Shown one piece after another: positions 25,917 to 34,970 of a stretch of 64,000 bases of DNA; within the stretch, counting starts at the first letter, position 1, and each line of letters opens with the position of its first letter. The notes under the pieces were generated by a model. It was not told the origin of the DNA. It saw nothing but the letters and a program-made list of their open reading frames with translations, and ran no database searches. Source of the stretch: Streptomyces sp. VRA16 Mangrove soil (lineage in GTDB: Bacteria; Actinomycetota; Actinomycetes; Streptomycetales; Streptomycetaceae); contig NZ_JAFVLN010000001.1 of the NCBI RefSeq assembly GCF_017377775.1, positions 1,116,001-1,180,000 of the forward strand, read 5' to 3'. Made by a program: the position numbers and the translations under genes.

Positions 25917-27005
25917 ATGAGCACCATCACCGTCGAGACCCCCGCCACCGACCTCCTCGGCACGTCCGCGGCCCTGGCCCGCAGCGCCGAACTGGAGCGG
26001 CAGATCCAGCAGGACCCGGCGGGATTCCGCGTCCTCACCGGCGACCGGCCCACCGGACGGCTCCACCTCGGCCACTACTTCGGCACCCTCCACAACCGCG
26101 TCAGACTGCAGAACCTCGGCGTCGAGACGTTCGTCCTCGTCCCTGACTACCAGGTGCTCACCGACCGCGACGTCGCGGAGAACCTCAAGGAGTACGTGGA
26201 GGAACTCGTCCTCGACTATCTGGCCATCGGCATCGACCCCGACCGGTCCACGATCTTCACGCACAGCGTCGTGCCCGCGCTCAACCAGCTGCTGCTGCCG
26301 TTCCTCAGCCTGGTCTCCGTCGCCGAGCTGAACCGCAACCCCACCGTCAAGGACGAGATCGCGCACTCCCGCCAGTCGGCCGTCAGCGGCCTGATGCTGA
26401 CCTACCCGGTCCATCAGGCCGCCGACATCCTCTCCGTGAAGGCCAACCTGGTCCCCGTCGGCCAGGACCAGCTGCCCCACCTGGAGATCACCCGGACCGT
26501 CGCCCGCCGCTTCAACGACCGCTACGGCAACGGCGCGGCGCTCTTCCCGCGCCCCGAGGCGCTGCTGTCCGACGCGCCTCTGCTGCTCGGCACCGACGGC
26601 ACCAAGATGAGCAAGAGCCGCGGCAACGCCATCGCCCTGTCCGCCGACGCCGATGAGACGGCCCGCCTGCTGCGCGGCGCCAAGACGGACGCCGACCGCC
26701 GCATCACCTACGAGCCCGCCACCCGCCCCGAGGTCTCCTCGCTGGTGCTGCTCACCGCCCTGTGCGAGGGGATCGAACCGCGCCAGGTGGCCGAGGAGCT
26801 CGGGGACGGGGGAGGGGCATGTCTCAAGCGACGTGCCACCGAGGCGGTCAACACCTACCTGGCGCCGATCCGGGCCCGCCGCGCGACCTGTGCCGCGGAC
26901 CGGCAGCTGGTCAGGGACGTGCTGCGGGCCGGGAACGAGCGGGCCTGCGCGATCGCGGAACAGACCCTCGACGAGGTGCGTGCGGCCATGCGGACCGACT
27001 ACTGA
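25917..27005 (+). CDS. trpS: tryptophanyl-tRNA synthetase (auxiliary, attenuator-controlled)
   Basis: 362-residue class I aminoacyl-tRNA synthetase charging tRNA-Trp. The HIGH-type motif HLGHY is near residue 51 and KMSKS is intact in TKMSKSRGN near residue 230. ATG at 25917 follows AGGGAG. Streptomycetes commonly have two TrpRS genes; the auxiliary one has a Trp leader and confers indolmycin resistance, so this copy is probably that one. Resistance is inferred from the regulation, not from residues I can judge. It overlaps the convergent 26999-27193 gene by 7 bp. Confidence 0.95.
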   Translation: MSTITVETPATDLLGTSAALARSAELERQIQQDPAGFRVLTGDRPTGRLHLGHYFGTLHNRVRLQNLGVETFVLVPDYQVLTDRDVAENLKEYVEELVLDYLAIGIDPDRSTIFTHSVVPALNQLLLPFLSLVSVAELNRNPTVKDEIAHSRQSAVSGLMLTYPVHQAADILSVKANLVPVGQDQLPHLEITRTVARRFNDRYGNGAALFPRPEALLSDAPLLLGTDGTKMSKSRGNAIALSADADETARLLRGAKTDADRRITYEPATRPEVSSLVLLTALCEGIEPRQVAEELGDGGGACLKRRATEAVNTYLAPIRARRATCAADRQLVRDVLRAGNERACAIAEQTLDEVRAAMRTDY

Positions 27006-27193
27006 CCGTCCTCGACGATGCGCCAGCTGCCCACCTCCCGGTACTGGGAGTCGTGGATCGCCGCCGTGTCGCCCGGGGTCAGGGCGTAGTGGTGAAGATT
27101 GCCGCCCCAGTACCGAAGGACGCGGCCCAGCTCGCGCGCCGCGTCGCCGTCGAACGCCGTGTCACCCATGTCGACCTCGAGAAGGAATCTCAT
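26999..27193 (-). CDS. small hypothetical protein
   Basis: 64 residues: MRFLLEVDMGD, a helix with AARELGRVLRYWGGNLHHY, and a C-terminal GSWRIVEDGQ. No family name is known to me, though the pattern of an N-terminal strand, LGRILRYWGG helix and GxWRI end looks like a conserved actinobacterial small protein. The TAG stop overlaps the end of trpS. An upstream in-frame stretch starting near GKSLKGKF may also be translated. Confidence 0.6.
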   Translation of the reverse strand: MRFLLEVDMGDTAFDGDAARELGRVLRYWGGNLHHYALTPGDTAAIHDSQYREVGSWRIVEDGQ

Positions 27194-27289
27194 GGCTTCA
27201 ACTGTGTCATTGAACTTCCCTTTGAGGCTTTTGCCGACAGGGCGGCCCCGCTGAAGACCCGGCCGTGAAATTCCCGCAATCCGGTGTGC

Positions 27290-27312
27290 ATGCCCGGGCC
27301 GAACCCGGGCAT
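27290..27312. terminator. perfect 9-bp inverted repeat
   Basis: ATGCCCGGG and CCCGGGCAT with a 5-base loop in the 232-bp gap between two minus-strand genes. Together with the larger stem at 27366-27408 it makes this gap a strong transcription barrier. Confidence 0.5.
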
Positions 27313-27365
27313 CCGGAGGAGGACACGCTCTGGACGCCCCTCCCCCCGGGCGCGAGAGCACCCAA

Positions 27366-27408
27366 GCCCCGCCGCCCCAGCTCTCCCCCCCCCGCTGGGC
27401 GGCGGGGC
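27366..27408 (-). terminator. long G/C stem-loop with poly-C loop
   Basis: GCCCCGCCGCCCCAGC pairs with GCTGGGCGGCGGGGC with one bulged base; the loop holds nine consecutive C. It lies 18 bp downstream of the zinc-ribbon gene stop on the minus strand. Confidence 0.65.
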
Positions 27409-27425
27409 CGTGTCGTCCTCCTGGC

Positions 27426-27707
27426 TCAGCCCTGGTGGTGGTGCGGCTGCTGCGCCGGGTTCCCCTGCGGCGCGGCGGCGGTGGCGAGCATGCCCTCCGC
27501 CTGCTCCTTGGGCAGCTGATGCTCCATGCCGCAGAACGTGCACTGTGTGCGGTACTTCGTCGATATCGGGAACAGCGGCACGAAGAACAGGGTGAACTTC
27601 GTGACGTACTTGCGCAGCGAATGCGCCGACGGATTGCCGCAGTTGCCGCAGACGAGCGTGAGCATCGCGAGCTGATACACGTAACCGCGCGTGCCGAAGA
27701 TGATCAT
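27426..27707 (-). CDS. zinc-ribbon domain protein
   Basis: 93 residues with two C-x2-C pairs (CGNCG near residue 20 and CTFCG near residue 55) that can bind one zinc, separated by a hydrophobic segment (FTLFFVPLFPIS). The tail is Gln/His-rich. The hydrophobic middle suggests membrane association. Function unknown; similar small zinc-ribbon proteins are widespread in actinobacteria. ATG at 27707 follows GGGAGG. Confidence 0.85.
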   Translation of the reverse strand: MIIFGTRGYVYQLAMLTLVCGNCGNPSAHSLRKYVTKFTLFFVPLFPISTKYRTQCTFCGMEHQLPKEQAEGMLATAAAPQGNPAQQPHHHQG

Positions 27708-27786
27708 TGGGGGTCCCTCCCGGTCGACCGGCCACCGCCGAGTGCCCGGGGCCGTTGCGTCATCGTAGGCGGCCTCCCCGTTGCCC

Positions 27787-28428
27787 TCACAAGCCGTATC
27801 GACGGGTGGCGTGCTCCTCCTGTGCGAGGCGGCGCAGCGCCAGCAGCACGGGTTCGAGGAACACGGCCGCGGCCACCACCAGCTCGGCCTTCGCGGCGTC
27901 CCCCTCCATCTCGTCGATACGGTCCAGATCGAGCTCGGCCAGCTCGTCCATCTGCTGCGCGTACGCCACCAGCGCCTCGGGCTCGTACTCGTACCCGAGC
28001 CGGTTGAACGTGGTCAGGGCGGTCACCAGACGGCGGAAGGTGGGGGAGAGGGTGCCGATCTCCCGTGCGTGCCCCCAGCCCACCATCTCCAGCAGACGGT
28101 CGACGCCCTCGGTCACCTGGACGGTGACCGGATCCTGCGCGGGCGCCTCCGGCGGGTTCGGCAGCGCCCACATCGCGGCGCCGAACCGCATCGTCGTGCC
28201 CAGCGAGTCGTCGTCGATGTGCCCGAGCACCTCGCGGACGGTGGCCACCGGCACGTGCCCGATCTGGATCAGGGCGCGCACCAGGTTCAGCCGGCGCAGG
28301 TGCGACTCGTCGTACTCGGCCTGCGTCTTGCTGATCCGCCGGCCCGGTCGCAGGAGCCCTTCCCGCAGGTAGTACTTGATCGTGCCGACGGACACCCCAC
28401 TGCGCTCGCTCAGCTCCGCCAGTCGCAT
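27787..28428 (-). CDS. MerR-family transcriptional regulator
   Basis: 213 residues. The N-terminal MerR helix-turn-helix (LAELSERSGVSVGTIKYYLREGLL) is followed by a dimerisation helix and a C-terminal domain of about 130 residues without clustered cysteines, so not a simple metal sensor. ATG at 28428 has AGAGG nine bases upstream; a start at 28464 is also possible. It is divergent from the DUF4188 gene, its likely target. Confidence 0.88.
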   Translation of the reverse strand: MRLAELSERSGVSVGTIKYYLREGLLRPGRRISKTQAEYDESHLRRLNLVRALIQIGHVPVATVREVLGHIDDDSLGTTMRFGAAMWALPNPPEAPAQDPVTVQVTEGVDRLLEMVGWGHAREIGTLSPTFRRLVTALTTFNRLGYEYEPEALVAYAQQMDELAELDLDRIDEMEGDAAKAELVVAAAVFLEPVLLALRRLAQEEHATRRYGL

Positions 28429-28502
28429 CTCTTGTGCCCTCTCTTGGGAAGTGCCACTATCCAATCACGTGAACACCGGGAGACCGAGGGGGAGTTGTGC
28501 CC

Positions 28503-28976
28503 GTGAAACCACAGATGGGTCGAACCACGGCCGACACACAGGGAGACGTCGTCGTCTTCCTGATCGGCATGCGGATCAATCACTTCTGGGCCGTGCATCG
28601 CTGGCTCCCGGTGTTCATCGCGATGCCCATGATGCTCAGGGAGCTCGGTAAGGACCGCAGCCTGGGTCTGCTCAACCATGTCCTGGGCACCGCGAACCCG
28701 CGCACCTACTTCGTCACCCAGTACTGGGAGTCGAAGGAGAAGCTGCTCACCTACGCCGCCGCGCCCGGCCGGCGCCACCAGCCCTGGTGGGCGCGGCTCA
28801 ACCGGTACGCCCGCAGGAGCGGCGGCCATGTGGGTCTGTGGCACGAGACGTACGTGGTGCCCGCCGGCTCCTTCGAGACGATCTACTTCGACATGCCGCC
28901 GCACGGCCTCGCCAAGGCCCACGGGGTGCGGCCGCTGCGCGAGGGGGTGCAGGCGCAGGACCGGCTCGCGGTCTGA
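28503..28976 (+). CDS. DUF4188 domain protein
   Basis: 157 residues of the DUF4188 family, a ferredoxin-like fold related to small haem or antibiotic monooxygenases. Family signs are VVFLIGMRINHFWAVHRWLP near the N-terminus, TQYWES in the middle and WHETYVV near the end. No catalytic function is established. GTG at 28503 has GGAG eight bases upstream; GTG at 28497 is closer to the SD. Divergent from the MerR gene, which suggests an inducible protective function. Confidence 0.8.
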   Translation: MKPQMGRTTADTQGDVVVFLIGMRINHFWAVHRWLPVFIAMPMMLRELGKDRSLGLLNHVLGTANPRTYFVTQYWESKEKLLTYAAAPGRRHQPWWARLNRYARRSGGHVGLWHETYVVPAGSFETIYFDMPPHGLAKAHGVRPLREGVQAQDRLAV

Positions 28977-29078
28977 GTCGGCCACGAAACGCGCCGGGAC
29001 GGCTACGGACCGTACGGATACGGCCACGCCGACGGCCCGAATCGGCATTTCGGGGGTCGTGATGAAAGGATTGCCCTC

Positions 29079-29570
29079 ATGGCTATCAAGACCTACTTCG
29101 ACATCACGATCAACGACGAGCCCGCCGGGCGGATCACGTTCAACCTCTTCGACGACGTCGTCCCGAAGACCGCGGAGAACTTCCGCGCCCTGTGCACGGG
29201 CGAGAAGGGCTTCGGCTACGCCGGCTCGTCCTTCCACCGCGTCATCCCCGCCTTCATGCTCCAGGGCGGCGACTTCACCGCCGGCAACGGCACGGGCGGC
29301 AAGAGCATCTACGGCGAGAAGTTCGCCGACGAGAACTTCCAGCTCAAGCACACCAAGCCGGGCCTGCTCTCGATGGCCAACGCCGGCCCGAACACCAACG
29401 GCTCGCAGTTCTTCATCACGACGATCGTCACCGACTGGCTCGACGGCAAGCACGTCGTCTTCGGTGAGGTCGAGGACGGCATGGAGCTCGTGAAGAAGAT
29501 CGAGGCGCTCGGCTCGCGCAGCGGTGCCACCGCCGCCAAGATCACCATCGCGGAGTCCGGCCAGCTCTGA
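29079..29570 (+). CDS. peptidyl-prolyl cis-trans isomerase, cyclophilin type
   Basis: 163-residue cytoplasmic cyclophilin resembling the eukaryotic A type. Active-site residues are clear: [16 protein letters not shown] (Arg and Phe) near residue 52, [17 protein letters not shown] near 97, and [10 protein letters not shown] (Trp, His) near 119. It assists protein folding. The ATG at 29079 has AAAGGA upstream. Monocistronic by context, ending at a strong stem-loop. Confidence 0.96.
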   Translation: MAIKTYFDITINDEPAGRITFNLFDDVVPKTAENFRALCTGEKGFGYAGSSFHRVIPAFMLQGGDFTAGNGTGGKSIYGEKFADENFQLKHTKPGLLSMANAGPNTNGSQFFITTIVTDWLDGKHVVFGEVEDGMELVKKIEALGSRSGATAAKITIAESGQL

Positions 29571-29586
29571 GCCGCACCCGCACCCG

Positions 29587-29624
29587 GAAGCCGGGTACCC
29601 GCCGCACGGCGGGTGCCCGGCTTC
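29587..29624 (+). terminator. 17-bp stem-loop after cyclophilin gene
   Basis: GAAGCCGGGTACCCGCC pairs with GGCGGGTGCCCGGCTTC with one mismatch and a 4-base loop, starting 17 bp after the stop. Confidence 0.75.
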
Positions 29625-29781
29625 TGCCGTGCCGGCACGAATGTCCGCATGTGCCACCGGGTCGGCGAACAGTAACGCCGTAGTAAAACGGCGACTTCAA
29701 CTCGCCCGTGTCCGCCCCGGGTTAGGGTCTCGGTCACCGAGCCAGTGATCGACTTCACCGTTCCCCTACCCGGGAGGCCCC

Positions 29782-31116
29782 GTGCGCCTGCGCGCCATAC
29801 CCACGCTCCTGCTGTCCGCCGCACTCACCGCGGGCGCCCTCGCCGCCACCGCGGCACCGGCCGGCGCTGCGACGGCGTCCGCGCAGGCGTCCTTCGAGGA
29901 CCAGCTCCGCGCGCTGCCCGGCATCACCGTCACCGGCGTCAGCGACAAGGAGGGCTTCCCGCTCTACGCCCTCACGATCACCCAGCCGATCGACCACACC
30001 GACCCGCGATCGGGCACGTTCCAGCAGCGGTTCACGATCTGGCAGAAGTCCACCGCCAAGCCCGTCGTCGTCTACACGGGTGGCTATGGACTGTCCTCGT
30101 CGACCCGCGAGCCCACCACGATCCTCGACGCCAACCAGCTCAGCGTGGAGCACCGCTTCTTCGGCCCGTCCGTCCCGGCCGGGGGCACCCCGTGGGCGAA
30201 GATGACCGTCCAGCAGGAGGCGGCCGACGAGCACGCGATCGTGCAGGCCGTCAGACCCCTGTACGAGAAGTCCTCGAAGTGGCTGGCCACCGGCGGCAGC
30301 AAGGGCGGCATGACCGCCACATACCACTACCGCTTCTACCCGCGCGACTACGACGGCGTCGTCGCCTACGTCGCCCCGAACGACGCGAACAACAACGACG
30401 ACAGCACGTACGAGCGCTTCTTCCGGACGGTCGGCACCGCCGAGTGCCGCGACGCACTCGCCGCCGTGCAGCGCGAGATGCTGGTGCGCCGCGACGCTCT
30501 GCTCCCCAAGTTCGAGCAGACCGCCAAGGACGAGGGCTACACCTTCACCCGGACCCTCGGCACCACCGACCGCGCCTACGAGTTCGCCGTCCTGGACCAG
30601 GTGTGGAACTTCTGGCAGTCGGGATCCGTCGACGACTGCCCCACCGTGCCCGACGCGAGGACCGTCTCCGACGACGAGCTGTACCAGTGGTCCCTCGACC
30701 ACGGCCTGTCCGTCTACGAGGACTCCTCGCTCGGCGCCAACGGCTCGGGCCCCTACTACCGGCAGGCCGCCGCCCAACTCGGCTGGGCCGACCTGAAGTT
30801 CAAGAACCTCAAGGGCGTGCGCCACTACCCGGACATCTACCAGCCGAACTCCGTGCTCCCCGCCGACATGCGCACCACCTACGACGGCACCGTCATCAAG
30901 GGCGTCGACAAGTGGGTGCGCACCGAGTCGCAGCGGATGCTGTTCGTGTACGGGCAGAACGACCCGTGGAGCGCCGAGCAGTTCACGCCGAGCAGACACG
31001 ACTCGTACAAGTACGTCGTGCCGAAGTCGAACCACGGCGCCCGGATCTCGGCGCTGCCGACGGACGAGAAGGACGCCGCCACCGCCACCATCAAGCGGTG
31101 GGCCGGCGTCCGGTAG
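29782..31116 (+). CDS. secreted S37-family tripeptidyl/prolyl aminopeptidase
   Basis: 444 residues. A signal peptide ends near APAGA (about residue 30). The mature protein is the PS-10/S37 peptidase type of streptomycetes, releasing N-terminal tri- or tetrapeptides, often before proline. The serine nucleophile lies in TGGSKGGM (about residue 175); candidates for Asp and His are GQNDPWS and SNHGARI near the C-terminus. The GTG at 29782 follows CGGGAGG. Likely a maturation or nutritional protease. Confidence 0.88.
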   Translation: MRLRAIPTLLLSAALTAGALAATAAPAGAATASAQASFEDQLRALPGITVTGVSDKEGFPLYALTITQPIDHTDPRSGTFQQRFTIWQKSTAKPVVVYTGGYGLSSSTREPTTILDANQLSVEHRFFGPSVPAGGTPWAKMTVQQEAADEHAIVQAVRPLYEKSSKWLATGGSKGGMTATYHYRFYPRDYDGVVAYVAPNDANNNDDSTYERFFRTVGTAECRDALAAVQREMLVRRDALLPKFEQTAKDEGYTFTRTLGTTDRAYEFAVLDQVWNFWQSGSVDDCPTVPDARTVSDDELYQWSLDHGLSVYEDSSLGANGSGPYYRQAAAQLGWADLKFKNLKGVRHYPDIYQPNSVLPADMRTTYDGTVIKGVDKWVRTESQRMLFVYGQNDPWSAEQFTPSRHDSYKYVVPKSNHGARISALPTDEKDAATATIKRWAGVR

Positions 31117-31131
31117 GAAGACCGGGGCCGC

Positions 31132-31875
31132 TCAGCCGAAGCGCTCGATGCGGATGCGCTCCACCGGCTGACCGAGGTCGACCAGGAGCCGGGAGGCGTG
31201 CTCGGCGAACGCGTTCGAGCCGCACACGTACGCCTCCCACTCCGGCGCCCCGTCCGTGAAGCACACCGCCAGATGGTCGGCGGCCAGGCGCCGGCGCTCG
31301 CCCTCGCGGGTGAGCACCGGTGTCGTCTCGGCCCCGTACTCGGCGGCGTAGATCAGGTCCGTGCGCGTGCGCGCGGACACGAAGAGCCGTAGCGGCACGG
31401 TGAGGCGACGGGCGCGGTGGTGGCGCAGCATCGACATCAGCGGGACGACGCCCGAGCCCGCGCCGATCAGCAGCGCGGGACGGTCGCCGGGCCACGCGAA
31501 GAAGCCGCTGAGCGGGCCCCGCACCTCCACCGCGTCGCCGATCCGGGCGACCGTGTGCAGATGGCCGGAGACCTCGCCGCCCTCGACGTGGTCGAGGGTC
31601 AGCTCGATGTGCCCCGAGTCGTCCGGGGGCGAGGCGAGCGAGTAGTGGCGCTGCGCCGTGTAGCCGTCCTCGGCGGTCAGCCGCAGGATCAGGTGCTGGC
31701 CCGGCAGATGCCCCTGCCAGCCGGGGACCGCGAAACGGAACGTCGACACCAGCGGTGTCTCCCGCCGGATCTCGGTGATCACCGCGCGCTGCCAGGTGGC
31801 CGCCTGCTGCTGACCGACCTCGATCCGGCCGGGCACGGCGAACCGGGTCGGGGGCGTGAAGGTCGTCTCAGTCAC
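31132..31875 (-). CDS. FAD/NAD(P)-binding ferredoxin-reductase-like protein
   Basis: 247-residue flavin reductase of the FNR superfamily. FAD binding is shown by QRHYSLASPP (RxYS motif, about residue 84) and NAD(P) binding by LLIGAGSGVVPLMSMLRH (about 145); the end EAYVCGSNAFAE is the usual C-terminal lobe. No 2Fe-2S domain is present. Its GTG start overlaps the upstream molybdoenzyme gene by 8 bp, so it is probably its electron partner, as in related sulfite-oxidase-like operons. Confidence 0.88.
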   Translation of the reverse strand: MTETTFTPPTRFAVPGRIEVGQQQAATWQRAVITEIRRETPLVSTFRFAVPGWQGHLPGQHLILRLTAEDGYTAQRHYSLASPPDDSGHIELTLDHVEGGEVSGHLHTVARIGDAVEVRGPLSGFFAWPGDRPALLIGAGSGVVPLMSMLRHHRARRLTVPLRLFVSARTRTDLIYAAEYGAETTPVLTREGERRRLAADHLAVCFTDGAPEWEAYVCGSNAFAEHASRLLVDLGQPVERIRIERFG

Positions 31876-32479
31876 CGGCGTACCGCTGTTCTTCCCAGGG
31901 GTTGCCCCGTGCGTGGTACCCGTTCTGCTCCCAGAAGCCGGGCTCGTCGTGATCGAGGAGCCTCAGGCCCGCGAGCCACTTCACGCTTTTCCAGAAGTAC
32001 AGGTGCGGCACGACGAGGCGGGCCGGGCCGCCGTGCTCGGGCGGCAGCGGCTCGTCGCCGTAGGTGAAGGCCACCCATGCCTTGCCGCCGGTCACGTCGG
32101 CGAGCGGCAGGTTCGCCGTGTAGCCGGTGTGCGCGTACGCCACCACGTGCGTGGCCGAGGCGTCGGGGCGTACCGCGCCGAGGAACGTGTCGAGCGGGAC
32201 GCCGCCGAAGCGCACCCCGAACTTCGACCAGCCCGTCACGCAGTGGATGTCGCCCTCGTACGCGGACGTGGGCAGCGCCCGTGCGTCGTCCCAGGTCCAG
32301 GTGCGCGCCTCGGTGACCAGGCCGTCCACGCGGAAGGTCCAGTCGGCGGCGGACAGCCGCGGCGTCACCTCCGCCGACAGGACGGGCCACTCGTCGCGGG
32401 CGTCGTACTGGCCGGGCGGCAGCCCCGGATCGTGCTCACGGGGGCGCCCCACGAAGCCGCGGGTGACTGGGCCGGTCAT
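31868..32479 (-). CDS. sulfite-oxidase-like molybdopterin oxidoreductase
   Basis: 203-residue oxidoreductase molybdopterin-binding domain protein. The molybdenum ligand cysteine is in DIHCVTGWSKFG (about residue 83). No signal peptide is seen, so it is cytoplasmic, unlike periplasmic MsrP. It may reduce or oxidise oxidised sulfur compounds. ATG at 32479 with GGAG upstream. First gene of a two-gene operon with the flavin reductase. Confidence 0.9.
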   Translation of the reverse strand: MTGPVTRGFVGRPREHDPGLPPGQYDARDEWPVLSAEVTPRLSAADWTFRVDGLVTEARTWTWDDARALPTSAYEGDIHCVTGWSKFGVRFGGVPLDTFLGAVRPDASATHVVAYAHTGYTANLPLADVTGGKAWVAFTYGDEPLPPEHGGPARLVVPHLYFWKSVKWLAGLRLLDHDEPGFWEQNGYHARGNPWEEQRYAGD

Positions 32480-32567
32480 GCGAAGAACTCCAGGTCGGGA
32501 CGGTGACACGCACAAGTGTGCAAGGAGAACCCTGCCACCCGGCCACCCTCGACGCACAATCGGCCCG

Positions 32568-34859
32568 TCACACGCGCGGGCCCACCGGCACGTCCAGCGG
32601 CCTGGCCAGACCGGTGATGTTCTCGTCCAGGCGTTGCAGATGGCGCAGCACGCGGAACGTGACGGTGTTCGCGGCCGGCATGCCCAGGCCGTCCGTCTCC
32701 AGCATCGCCGTGATGGACGCGCCGGACTCGACGCGGCCGGTGGTGTCCGTCTCGTTCACGTGGGCGACGAGGACGGCGATGTTGTGGTCGATGCGCTGGG
32801 CGGCGCGCGCAAGGCGCGGATCGGCGCCGATCCGCTTGCTGTAGGGCACGAGCTCGGCCGTCGCAGCCAGGGACCGGGCGTGGTACGCCGATGTCTCCAG
32901 CAGGGCGACCAGGTAGCGGGCGGTCTGGCGGCGCTCGCGCAGCGGCGTGATCGGGTGCGTCAGCGGCTGGACGGAGGCCCGTAGGTCCTCCAGGGCGGTG
33001 TCCAGGTCGCGGGCCTTGTCGAGGAGGTCGACGGCGGGGCCGCCGCTGAGCTGCTCCACGGCCCCGGCCACGACCTCGCCGAGCCGCTCCAGGACCGTCG
33101 CCAGGAGTTCGTCGGTGCGCCGGTCGGTGCGGACCGGCAGCACGAGCATCGCGGCGATGATGCCGCAGGCAGCGCCCAGCGCCGTCTCCTCGATGCGCAG
33201 CACCAGGACGTCGAGGCTGTAGGTGTTCAGGAGCGTGTAGAGCAGGCCGAGCATCGCCGTCACGAAGAACGACATCAGGGCGTACGACAGCGGAGCGGTG
33301 AAGAACATCGCGAACACGCAGACCAGGACGAGGACGAACGCCACCCACGTGTGCTGCCCGACCGCGCCCGCGAGCGCCACACCGGCCAGCACGCCGAGCA
33401 CCGTGCCGAGCAGCCGGCGGTAGCCCTTGACGACGATCTCGCCGGTCGACGCCGTGTTGAGGAAGACGACCCAGCAGGTCAGCACCGCCCAGTACCAGCG
33501 CTGCGAGGACAGGAACTCGCCGCCGACGATGGCGAGCGCCGAGCCGACGGCGACCTGGAAGGCCGCGCGGGTCGTGGGCCGGTCCAGGCCGGACGGATCC
33601 TCGGCCTCGCTCTCGTCCTTCTCGGTGCTGGTGAGGGAGACGTCCTCGGCGTCGAACTCCTCACGCGACCGCGTCGTCGCGGGGGAGTCGTCCGACTCGT
33701 CCTGCGGGCCGTCGAGCGCGAGCCGCAGACCGAGCACCGCGCGGGCCGCCTCACCGATGCCGCGGAACACGTCCTGCACGGCGAGGGTGCTGCCCGGGGG
33801 TATGGCCTCCTCGTCCCGGTAGCCGAGCAGCCGGTTGCGGACGTGGGCGACGGCCGTGCCCCGGTTCGCCTCGGCCGGGCGGGCCACCATCAGGCGCAGC
33901 GCGCCCAGGTCGCGGCGGAGCGTCGCGGTCGACTCGTCCTCGGTGCGCAGCAGCTTGCCCGTCGCGGGCACCGGCGCGCCCGGCAGATGCAGGGTCAGGG
34001 TGTCGGCGCGCTCGGCGCTGCGGGCGGTGAGCAGCAGCATGCCGAGGCGCTCGGCGGCCACTTCGGCGTCGGCGACACGGCGCTGGATCAGCGCGGCCGC
34101 GGCGTCGTCGCGGGCGCCGTCCTCCAGGTGCCCCTGGATCATCAGGGCGGACTCGTGCAGCCGCGCGGTGTGCCGGCGCAGATCGTCGAGCACGTCGTCG
34201 AGGTCCTCGGGTGCCGCGTCGAGCAGCAGCGTCTGCGCGTCCACGAGCTGCGCGAGCCGCGCCCGGAAGGCGTCCCGCAGCCCGCCGAGCACCCGCTGCG
34301 GCGTCTGCGGCACCAGCGCGAACCTGGCCACCGCACTGCACGCGAACGCGATCGCCAGGGTGCCGAACAGCAACGGCAGTTGATCCACCGACGCATTCAC
34401 GAAGAGGGACACGAAGTAGACCTGAAAGCCGATCAGGCCGAGCGCCGTGCCGCGGTCGCCGAACCTGCGGCAGTAGACCGCGCCGAAGATCAGAGCGACG
34501 AAGAACGCGTCCCCGACCACGACGAGACTGTGCAGCAGCGCCCCCAGCGTCATCGCCGCGAGCGCCGTCGGCAGTCCGAGCGCCAGCGTCACCGCCTGCC
34601 CGCGCACCGTCTTCTCGCGGATCGCGAACGTCGCCACCATCGCGGCCATCGCGCCCGCGACCATGTGCGTCACGTCCGTGCCGAGCAGGGCGAGCACGGC
34701 CAGCGCGAGGCCGATCGCCGCCACGGTGCGCACACCTGCCATCAGCCGCAGCAGCCCCGGGTCGGACGCCACGAAGCGGTCCCACGTCGCGGTCAGGGTC
34801 GGCCGTCGCGCCACCTGCGTCACTCCAAGATCGATCCGGCGTTGGTCGCCCCCGAGCAT
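32568..34859 (-). CDS. FUSC-family membrane protein
   Basis: 763 residues of the fusaric-acid-resistance/aromatic-acid-exporter superfamily. Two hydrophobic blocks of about six segments each (about 40-180 and 425-570) flank soluble helical domains, the two-repeat FUSC plan. The linker before the second block is rich in Asp/Glu/Ser. Probably an efflux protein or membrane stress factor; the substrate is unknown. ATG at 34859 or a GTG twelve codons in may be used. Confidence 0.85.
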   Translation of the reverse strand: MLGGDQRRIDLGVTQVARRPTLTATWDRFVASDPGLLRLMAGVRTVAAIGLALAVLALLGTDVTHMVAGAMAAMVATFAIREKTVRGQAVTLALGLPTALAAMTLGALLHSLVVVGDAFFVALIFGAVYCRRFGDRGTALGLIGFQVYFVSLFVNASVDQLPLLFGTLAIAFACSAVARFALVPQTPQRVLGGLRDAFRARLAQLVDAQTLLLDAAPEDLDDVLDDLRRHTARLHESALMIQGHLEDGARDDAAAALIQRRVADAEVAAERLGMLLLTARSAERADTLTLHLPGAPVPATGKLLRTEDESTATLRRDLGALRLMVARPAEANRGTAVAHVRNRLLGYRDEEAIPPGSTLAVQDVFRGIGEAARAVLGLRLALDGPQDESDDSPATTRSREEFDAEDVSLTSTEKDESEAEDPSGLDRPTTRAAFQVAVGSALAIVGGEFLSSQRWYWAVLTCWVVFLNTASTGEIVVKGYRRLLGTVLGVLAGVALAGAVGQHTWVAFVLVLVCVFAMFFTAPLSYALMSFFVTAMLGLLYTLLNTYSLDVLVLRIEETALGAACGIIAAMLVLPVRTDRRTDELLATVLERLGEVVAGAVEQLSGGPAVDLLDKARDLDTALEDLRASVQPLTHPITPLRERRQTARYLVALLETSAYHARSLAATAELVPYSKRIGADPRLARAAQRIDHNIAVLVAHVNETDTTGRVESGASITAMLETDGLGMPAANTVTFRVLRHLQRLDENITGLARPLDVPVGPRV

Positions 34860-34970
34860 ACGAGGACGTCAGCGCGGCCTTGACGTGAGCATGGCCCGGT
34901 AGGGCGGCGCCGGAATCTACGATTCCCGCTGACCGGTGGTCAGTTCCTCAACGGCGCCGTGTTTGATCTC

